Origin: Lunasporangiospora selenospora
Lineage: Eukaryota; Mortierellomycota; Mortierellomycetes; Mortierellales; Mortierellaceae
Assembly (NCBI GenBank): GCA_015680635.1
Contig: JAABOA010000132.1
Span: forward strand, 1-14,247
Reading direction: 5' to 3'
Length of the DNA: 14,247 bases
Positions 7,493-14,247 of this stretch are shown one piece after another (the stretch's first letter is position 1; each line of letters starts with the position of its first letter). The notes under the pieces are model-generated. The model was not told the origin of the DNA. It did no database searches and saw only the letters and a program-made list of their open reading frames with translations. Made by a program: the position numbers and the translations under genes.

Positions 7493-9564
7493 ATGCCTAT
7501 GCCATCACACTCAACGCCTGTTGGAGGGATGGTTCTCTCTAGTACGGGACCGAGTTTAACAGATGACTACAGCCCTTTTGTATTTGGACATGGAGACTCA
7601 CGAAAGACAGGCGCCAGTCCTTCGCTTTCTGCAGAGTCAGGAAAGACCAAAGGTCTGAAAGGGCATATCAAGAATAAGTTCAGCCGGGGCGGTTCTCATG
7701 GTCATGGAGGCATCACGGTGGACGCTTCGCCCTCATCGGTTCGAATCAATGGTCACCACCTTATTTCCTCGACAGCGACGCATACCTACCATGGGATAGG
7801 GGGAGGAGGCTCATTCTCCAATCTGATCCACGATGACTATCGGCCGTTGATGGATGAGCTCAAGGAGACCTATCGGCGGAAGATTCGACCCCTTGAGACC
7901 ACCTATAACTTCGAAGGATTTCATTCTGCACCATTATCAGACAGTGATATTGAGGCCAAACCAATCGTGCTCTTGCTTGGACAGTACTCCACTGTAAGAA
8001 TGTTACTCTTTCCAAATATATTTGATATGGCCGTCTATCCTTTTTTTTGTTCTAAAATCATTCGCTTTATTAATGCTCTTACGCGTTTAGGGAAAAACGA
8101 CATTTATCAAACACTTGACAGAGTGCGACTATCCAGGATCTCATGTGGGAGTGGAGCCGACGGTACAGTTCATATTCGACCATTTGACCACCACATTCAT
8201 GGTATGCACGCGGATCAGTAGAGCTAATGGATATTATTTGTTCCTCTGGCGTTCTCTAGACAGATAGGTTTGTGGCCATTATGAACGGGGTTGAGCCTCG
8301 CGTCATTCCTGGAAATGCAGCAGCGGTGACAGCGGACATGCCATTCAGGGGTCTCAACAAGTTTGGCCAAGCATTCCTGACACGTTTCCAAGTGTCTCAA
8401 TGCCCATCTCCTCTACTTGAAAATATGACCCTGATCGATACGCCAGGAATCTTGGCAGGAACCAAGCAACGAGTCGAACGCGGATATGACTTTACAAAGA
8501 TTATCGAGTGGTTTGCAGAGCGTGCGGATTTGATCCTCCTCTTTTTTGACTCTCATAAACTCGACATCTCGGACGAGTTCAAATCATCGATCCATGCGCT
8601 AAAAGGTCACGAGGAAAAAGTCCGTGTAATCCTGAACAAGAGTGATATGGTCAACCAGCAGCAATTGATGCGTGTTTATGGTGCATTAATGTGGTCCCTT
8701 GGTAAAGTCATCCAGACACCTGAAGTGATGAGGGTCTACCTGGGATCGTTTTGGACTCATCGACCACTCAATGCCTTTGAGGATTGTCGAGTACTCTTGG
8801 ATGCGGAGCAAGCGGATCTTGTCAGAGACCTGCATGATCTACCTCGAAATGCTGCTATCCGAAAGGTGAACGAGATTGTCAAGCGTGCTCGACAGGCCAA
8901 AGTTCATGCCTATATCATTGGACATCTTAAGAAGGAAATGCCGGCCGTATTTGGCAAGACCAACCGTCAACAGGATTTGATCCGGGACCTCGACAAAGAG
9001 TTTAAAAAGATTCAACAGCTTAACGGCGTTCCTGAGGGAGACTTTCCAGAGATCGAAAAATTCCGATTATCCTTGCGCGCGTACAAGTTTGAGAGTTTTT
9101 CAAAGTTGAAGGAGCCCATTCTGACCATGGTTGAAGAGGCACTCTCGATTGATCTGCCAAGGTTGATGCGTCGATTCCCACAGAGTAATCACACCGTGGA
9201 GCAAGCATCCAATAACCCGTTCTTGATTCCGGATAGTCCGCCTTTGAGTGGAAGTGGCGAGATCCCTCCAAGTTACTGGCATTTTTCATCTGTGGATAAG
9301 GCTAGTTCAATGCCTACATTCCTCTCGCTTCACCCGATTGATGGACGAGTCGGAGGTGCAGCTGCAAAACCGTACCTAATGAGCACAGGTCTCTCAACTG
9401 AAATTCTGGCCAAAGTGTGGTCATTGGCCGACTGGGACCAAAACGGCTACTTGGATGAGAATGAATTTGCAGTCGCAATGCATCTGATTCGAGCCGTCGA
9501 GAGTGGTGGCGAGAGTGTCTTGCCCGAAACCTTGCCTAGAACCATGATCCCTTATATTTACTAG
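7493..9564 (+). CDS. EHD: EHD/RME-1-family dynamin-like ATPase with C-terminal EH domain
   Basis: Membrane-remodelling ATPase of endocytic recycling. EHD proteins bind ATP, oligomerise on tubular membranes and recruit NPF-motif partners through the EH domain. Exons 7493-7993, 8091-8162 and 8260-9564 (two 97-nt introns) give 625 residues; human EHD1 has 534. Residues about 1-110 are a Gly/Ser/His-rich extension. The EHD core begins near LMDELKETYRRKIRPLE. The P-loop GQYSTGKT (163-170) is split by intron 1. Then come VEPTTDRF, the PFRGLNKFG segment, DTPG (251-254), NKSD (317-320) and GSFW. The helical region includes RNAAIRKVNEIVKRARQAKV. An NPF motif (510-512) lies in the linker. The EH domain (about 528-615) has an EF-hand loop at 582-593 with D, D, N, D and E at calcium-ligand positions, and the protein ends LPETLPRTMIPYIY, matching the family's C-terminus. 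The start is the first ATG of the frame; upstream in-frame sequence has none. The orthologue among EHD1-4 is undefined, as usual outside animals. Confidence 0.95.
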
Positions 9565-9927
9565 ACCTTCCACCTCATCCTACTAGCATTCTAGAAGTCC
9601 TCCTTCTAATCCATTAGTCCTTAGTCTTTTTTCCATCAGTCTCATATCACTCCATCCATGATCTAATATATACCCAGATTTTTTTTTCTCTATGAGCTTT
9701 GGAAAGGGAGGGTCAATGCGAGCCACTCATTTCAGAGTACTCTGACCCAGAAGTGGTTTAATAGAAGTACAAACGATTTCGTAGGCAGGGAGAAATTATA
9801 GTGGTGCAATGAAGGTGGTGGTATATGGTGAACAGTAGACTCTAATGAGTTATAAACAGGAGGCCAATGCGTTATGCTGAAGACACGAAACCCCAGCTGC
9901 ACAGGGTTTAGAAAATAGGACCTGAAT
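9565..9927. other. Convergent intergenic region between EHD and PIG-Y-like genes
   Basis: The 363 bases between two stop codons should carry both 3' untranslated regions. There is a pyrimidine-rich part after the EHD stop and a T-run near 9680-9690. I see no gene, RNA or clear polyadenylation signal. Confidence 0.55.
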
Positions 9928-10675
9928 CTAGTTATGTCGAAAGAGTTTCATGCCCAGCCAATTGAAAAGAACCGCCAAGACCGTCACTGGGATCGTGACA
10001 GGTACAAGCATGCAGTAGTGGCTGTCCTGCTTTATCCAGTCCAAGATCTAATAGGGAGGGTGTCGCAGCAGAGGAATGGTTAGTAGAAGGAAGAGTATTT
10101 GTCATAGACAGAAAGGAAGAACCAAAGATGCGGAGGAACGGTACCTTGTTCCCTGTCATAGGCATGTAGTTACTGGCCACCAAAGCATACATGCTCACAG
10201 TGAATCCGGTCATGGTGCAGAAAAAAAGGAGATATCCCCAGAGATAAGTTGTATCTGGTTCCTCGTCTGATATCAGAGTTGTAAACCGACGGGTGTGATG
10301 AGGAGTATTAGGCGTCTTGGTAGGCTGAAGACTTGGGGGAGATCCCGAGGCAACAGCGTTGCCATTGCTCATTAGGTGTTGTTGCTGCTGTTGTTTTGAG
10401 GACGAAGAGACCGAGGAGAGACGTCTTCGTCGCATCATTCGTTCGTAATCTTCTGACATTCGTTGGTAATGTTGGTGTTGTTGTTGCTGATGGTAAAAGT
10501 TGGGGTAATGGGATGTCTCGGCGCGGTAGTTGTGACTGAGATGAGCGTAGGACCCCTGTTTCTTTTGGGCAAATGGAGCCCACGACTCTTGAGACGGACC
10601 ATTTGGGCCTCCATTAAGAATGGGCGATGATGGGGTTGATGCAGAGAGCGGCCGGTCCGAGGCTGCATCGGGCAT
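9928..10675 (-). CDS. PIGY: GPI-GlcNAc transferase subunit Y (PIG-Y/Eri1-like), N-terminally extended
   Basis: Predicted small subunit of the ER complex that adds GlcNAc to phosphatidylinositol, the first step of GPI-anchor synthesis. Exons 10675-10145 and 10047-9928 (97-nt intron, GTACCG donor, TTAG acceptor, phase 0) give 216 residues. Residues about 1-135 are low complexity, rich in Gln, His, Ser and Pro, with RMMRRRRLSSVSSSSK in the middle. TTYLWGYLLFFCTMTGFTV (from about 142) is in transmembrane helix 1 (about 144-166). ILDWIKQDSHYCMLVPVTIP leads into helix 2 (about 188-208), and the protein ends NWLGMKLFRHN. Human PIG-Y ends with a very similar PITIPV...W.G.K.FRHN pattern, which is the basis of the call. 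Without the intron the frame would run on into an unrelated C-terminus, so the second exon makes the identification. Human PIG-Y (71 residues) and yeast Eri1 (68) lack such an extension. The ATG at 10675 is the start of the open frame; an internal start close to helix 1 cannot be excluded. Confidence 0.88.
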
Positions 10676-11225
10676 GATTGAGATGAATAGGATGAATGGA
10701 GTGAATAGGATGAATGGAGTGAATAGGATGAGTTGATGCGCCTTTAGTTCGAGCCAAAAGTTGGTTGATGGCTCTCTTGTTGCACGGTCCGACTAGTCTG
10801 ATTTACCCTCCAGATATTTTACCAATGACTACGCTTCTGGAACAGTCGTTGTGTTTGTGTATATTCTGCCCTTTGCTAGGAGAGGTGAAATTGCTGGTCG
10901 AACCGGGTCTAAAGAAAGAGACGATGCGTTTGGACCACGGTTTCTTAGTGGACAATGTCCACGCTCCCCTTTGGGCTGGAGTTATATCCATTTTAGGGGG
11001 AGCAGTTCTTGGATCGGTTGCAAGCCACAATCACAATATGCATTGCTTTGGAGGTTGTTGGAATCTCCGAGACAAGACAACCAACGCCCTCTTCTCCTAC
11101 GCGCCATTTCTCTTCTACCATCAACTTTTCTCCTTTGTGCCTCCATCAGCAGGAGAGAAGGAAACCCATTCTGTACTTTGGACGCAAGGAGATCGGGGCT
11201 GACTGGGTCGATCGTCTTTTTCTCT
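10676..11225. promoter_or_regulatory. Shared divergent promoter region, PIG-Y-like / PPR genes
   Basis: This is 550 bp between divergent start codons. An 18-bp tandem repeat lies just upstream of the PIG-Y-like ATG. The rest contains a stop-free stretch in the PPR frame (10851-11225) with no ATG, and a 145-codon open frame (10765-11202) that resembles no family I know. I treat both as leader or promoter DNA. Confidence 0.5.
10685..10731 (+). repeat. 18-bp tandem repeat, about 2.6 copies
   Basis: The unit GAATAGGATGAATGGAGT occurs at 10685-10702 and 10703-10720 without mismatch, followed by a partial copy at 10721-10731. It starts 10 bp upstream of the PIG-Y-like ATG, so it probably lies in that gene's 5' leader. 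Confidence 0.9.
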
Positions 11226-14042
11226 ATGCACGCCATCAGGTCTGCCAGACTGGCTGCTTGTGGCAAACAAACGCCATGTTCCTGGGATAGCCCACTGGCC
11301 GCCTATATGATACAAATGCTTGACTATGGGCACCACACACATTGCCACCGCCTCCCACGGCAGATTTTTCAGTATCATACCACGACAAAAATCCAACAAG
11401 GACATTCGACTATTCAACACTTTCACACTGTTCCTACCCCTTCCAGGATACCACGCCAGCAGGAATCATCCATTGCTGATTTTCTATCCCCCTCCGGGAC
11501 ACTCCAACATCCTAACCCATACCAAACCTTTGCCGACAATGTCAAGCGGGCCCAAGCCCCTACCCGTCTGGATAAAAAGACAAAGTTCAGTCCATTTTCA
11601 CATTCATTCATGATGTGGGAGGCAGTTGCCTCCAAGAACCCTCAACAGATCTGGCATACATTCAACCTACTGACGGCCAACAAAAAAGTTACCTGGCGCA
11701 AAAGGAAATCGGACGCACACCGGGTCAGACATCCATTTTCCCCGGTCCTCTACAATCGGATCCTCCACAGCTTTCAACAGTACAAGAAACCCATCTCTGC
11801 CAAGTGGGCGCTAAAAGTTTACGAAGAGTTGTCCAAATTCTACACACTCAGGCTCCCGACCTTAAACTGTATTCTTGATATTTTGGTCCGACACGAGGAT
11901 TTGGACTGGGCAATCAACTTTTTCAAGACAGGCATTTCAAAGGCAAACCTCCAACCTGACACTCAAAGCTACAACATCATCATCCGAGGACTCGCGGGCA
12001 ATGGAAGGGAGGAAGAGGCACGCAAAATCTATGACGAGATGCGAGCGGGCGTGTACTCGGTTCGTCCCGACGTGGCAACATATTCGACTCTGATGAACCA
12101 CTATGCCAAGAAGGGTCAGTTGCAAGTTGCGGATTCAGTATTGGAGCATATGTTTGCAGACAAGGTCAAGCCCAACATTTGGATCTTCAACTCAATTGTG
12201 GATCGGTGCGTCGCGCGGAGGGATTACGATGGAGCCAACAAAGTCATTTCAATGATGAGGGAATCTGGATTGAAGCCGGACGTTGTAACATATACAACCC
12301 TTATTGACAGATATGCAGGGGATGGTGACGAGGAGGGGATTGCCCGCATCCAACAGGAGATGGCAGAGAACAACGTACAGCCCAATGCTCAGACAATCAC
12401 AAGCATCATGAGAGTCTTTGCACACGCAACGCTGGAAGGCGAAATCGACGAGCGTTTAGAGTCATTGTTGAAGTCATTGCCTGTAGGAGAGATGAACGAT
12501 ATGACTTTTGGCGTGTTAATGAATGTATATGGAAAGCGCAAAAACCTTTCGGCTGCGATGGACATTTACCAACACATTGTATCCAAGGGTCGATTGGTCA
12601 ATGATGTCATTGTCAACTCTCTCCTGGATGGTCATGTGCGAGCAGGCGATCCCCAAATGGCCAGCAAAATCTTTCATGAGCACTTTACAGTCCGAAATAC
12701 CCAACCGCTCTCATCTTGGACCTACAGTATCATGATCACAGGGTGTTGCAAGGAAAACAGCCTCAACGATGCGTTACACTACTACCACCTGATGACCCGT
12801 TACAAGATTGAGCCGGACGCAATCAGCTGCAGCCGAATGATCCAGCTTTTCCTGGGACACCATAGCCTCGATCGGGCCCAGCGGATGCTACAAGTTATGC
12901 AGAGCTCCAATATGACCATATCAATCCAAACATTTACAATGTTGATCGACTACATGTCCAAGAGCAAGGATATGCGTGGCGCCTTGCGATGCTATCAACA
13001 AATGCTGGATGCTGGTATTCACCCTGATGTGAACTGCTACACAGTCCTGATGAATGCATTTATACGTGAAAAGAACTTTGCGGCATGTGTGGCCATGCAC
13101 GAGCGTATGGTCCATAGTGGTATCAAGCCGAGTCTAGAGTCCCTGACAACTATTCTCCATGTCCACTCGATCCAAGGAAATCTCCAAAAGGTCAGAGAGC
13201 AATGGGAGGCTATCGAAGTGGAGGGATTTTTACCGGACCACAAGGCGTACACACTCTTGATGCAGACTTATGCCAATCTGTCAAATGTCGAGATGGTCGA
13301 GTTTATCTATGAGGAGATGCAACGAAAAGAGATTAAGATTGACGAAATTACCCTGAGGACCATTGTCAGTTCCTATGCAACGTTGCCACAATTGAACCTG
13401 GCGAGAATCGACGAGATCTCTTCTGTCATGGAGAAAAAAGATCTTGTACCATCTGCAGAGTACTTTAAAGTGCTTATGGAGGCCTATGGAGAGCATCATA
13501 TGCCGGATCGATTGGTCAAGATGTGGAATCATCTGCAGCAGCTTGACACACCATTGAGCTGGACACCCAATACGGACATTCTTCTGAATCTTATTGAGGC
13601 CTGTAGGGATCGCGGATATATCGACACCTTGCACTCCGTCTGGCATGCAGCTACGATTGGATACAGTCCTATCACCACTCAATCCACTGGAGGGGTAGAT
13701 ACCCCGTTACCGAAAATGCTATCATCATCATCGTCTCCTCGCTCAACAGAGACGATCAGGACACCCATTCCTATTACTCCTGCACCCGAGGTGTTTACGG
13801 CATATTTGAATGCACTTTTAACACATAACCGATTCCAAGAGATTGAGCAACTTTTGAGCGATACTTGTCGGGAAGTTGGCGTTATGCCACGACCCGAGGA
13901 CATGGAGTTCCTGTTTACAGGTCTGGCGCAGTATGCATTCCTGGGAAAGGAGCTAGGGAGAATGCTTGCTCTTGTGGAGCAGCGATGGCCCATGTACGTT
14001 CCACTTGCGACGCGGATCGTTCAGGGAACTCGCCGGATCTGA
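11226..14042 (+). CDS. Pentatricopeptide-repeat protein, probably mitochondrial
   Basis: Intronless 938-residue PPR protein. Such proteins bind organellar RNA sequence-specifically and act in mitochondrial transcript stability, processing or translation. The start is the first in-frame ATG (11226). The N-terminus MHAIRSARLAAC is basic and lacks acidic residues, as in a mitochondrial presequence. Residues about 20-140 are low complexity; helical repeats begin near 150. Well-formed PPRs run from about 248 (SYNIIIRGLAGNGREEEARKIYDEM, then TYSTLMNHYAKKGQLQVADS, IFNSIVDRC, TYTTLIDRYAGDGDEEG) to about 800, with about 14-17 motifs in all, some degenerate. A Ser/Pro/Thr-rich linker (about 815-850) separates a C-terminal helical segment (about 854-938). 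It is divergent from the PIG-Y-like gene. It resembles general fungal PPR proteins in size (yeast Pet309 and Dmr1 are comparable), but I cannot assign an orthologue or RNA target. Confidence 0.93.
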   Translation: MHAIRSARLAACGKQTPCSWDSPLAAYMIQMLDYGHHTHCHRLPRQIFQYHTTTKIQQGHSTIQHFHTVPTPSRIPRQQESSIADFLSPSGTLQHPNPYQTFADNVKRAQAPTRLDKKTKFSPFSHSFMMWEAVASKNPQQIWHTFNLLTANKKVTWRKRKSDAHRVRHPFSPVLYNRILHSFQQYKKPISAKWALKVYEELSKFYTLRLPTLNCILDILVRHEDLDWAINFFKTGISKANLQPDTQSYNIIIRGLAGNGREEEARKIYDEMRAGVYSVRPDVATYSTLMNHYAKKGQLQVADSVLEHMFADKVKPNIWIFNSIVDRCVARRDYDGANKVISMMRESGLKPDVVTYTTLIDRYAGDGDEEGIARIQQEMAENNVQPNAQTITSIMRVFAHATLEGEIDERLESLLKSLPVGEMNDMTFGVLMNVYGKRKNLSAAMDIYQHIVSKGRLVNDVIVNSLLDGHVRAGDPQMASKIFHEHFTVRNTQPLSSWTYSIMITGCCKENSLNDALHYYHLMTRYKIEPDAISCSRMIQLFLGHHSLDRAQRMLQVMQSSNMTISIQTFTMLIDYMSKSKDMRGALRCYQQMLDAGIHPDVNCYTVLMNAFIREKNFAACVAMHERMVHSGIKPSLESLTTILHVHSIQGNLQKVREQWEAIEVEGFLPDHKAYTLLMQTYANLSNVEMVEFIYEEMQRKEIKIDEITLRTIVSSYATLPQLNLARIDEISSVMEKKDLVPSAEYFKVLMEAYGEHHMPDRLVKMWNHLQQLDTPLSWTPNTDILLNLIEACRDRGYIDTLHSVWHAATIGYSPITTQSTGGVDTPLPKMLSSSSSPRSTETIRTPIPITPAPEVFTAYLNALLTHNRFQEIEQLLSDTCREVGVMPRPEDMEFLFTGLAQYAFLGKELGRMLALVEQRWPMYVPLATRIVQGTRRI

Positions 14043-14247
14043 ATAGAAACGAAGTGCTTCTACATTGGGACAGCTCCCCTTAGTTCCTTCTAATTAAAGA
14101 GTACATTAATCCTTTTTGCCAGTGTTTTGTCGTTGAATTGGGTTACAGACTGGTGTCCATGGGTGGGGACAACCGAGATGCAGGCACAAACTCTGTGTCG
14201 AGAATGCAAAACGGAGAAGAGGAGCGGCAGGAGAGCTGTCCTTTTTT
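14043..14247 (+). other. 3' flank of the PPR gene
   Basis: This contains the likely 3' untranslated region. ATTAAA at 14093-14098 is a possible weak polyadenylation signal. No further gene is visible before the window ends. Confidence 0.4.

Noticed and set aside
9932-10675. Single-exon 247-residue reading of the PIG-Y-like gene
   Set aside because: After residue 177 it reads into unrelated Ser/Thr-rich sequence. Splicing the 97-nt intron instead gives the family's second helix and its FRHN end.
10765-11202. 145-codon plus-strand frame in the PIG-Y/PPR intergenic region
   Set aside because: It contains one hydrophobic stretch, but there is no family match, it overlaps the upstream frame of the PPR gene, and codon use looks random.
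1-14247. tRNA, rRNA, CRISPR array, bacterial operon signals
   Set aside because: I saw no T-loop-like motif in a cloverleaf context, no regularly spaced repeats and no ribosome binding sites; the window is eukaryotic.

Overview
The window looks like nuclear DNA of a filamentous, early-diverging fungus. Mucoromycota or Mortierellomycota is my inference; no marker gene proves it. The evidence is eukaryotic gene structure: short introns (94-173 nt) with GTAAGT-like donors and TAG/CAG acceptors, plus a fungus-typical gene set that includes an EHD-family ATPase, which budding yeast lacks. I see no operons, CRISPR array, tRNA or rRNA.

Layout, left to right, with strands strictly alternating. (1) 1-1100, minus: decayed PIF/Harbinger transposase, with its 3' end beyond the window. 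(2) 1550-3366, plus: five-exon ER protein disulfide isomerase-like protein ending in KDEL. (3) 6386-3589, minus: six-exon protein with a monoglyceride-lipase-like alpha/beta-hydrolase domain and a ~370-residue Ser-rich tail; its nucleophile serine and oxyanion motif are replaced. (4) 7493-9564, plus: three-exon EHD/RME-1-type dynamin-like ATPase with a C-terminal EH domain. (5) 10675-9928, minus: two-exon homologue of the GPI-GlcNAc transferase subunit PIG-Y, with a long Gln/Ser-rich N-terminal extension. (6) 11226-14042, plus: intronless, probably mitochondrial pentatricopeptide-repeat (PPR) protein.

The genes form divergent pairs (3/4 and 5/6) and convergent pairs (2/3 and 4/5). They do not form one pathway. 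Three act on or near endomembranes (ER disulfide formation, GPI-anchor synthesis, endocytic membrane remodelling), one is a lipase-fold protein and one a predicted organellar RNA-binding protein. All joined exon models were made by hand from splice signals, frame continuity and family resemblance.

I found no clearly new multi-gene system. The best leads are the hydrolase that looks catalytically dead but is fused to a phosphosite-rich tail, the extended PIG-Y homologue, and an ERSE-like element upstream of the PDI gene.
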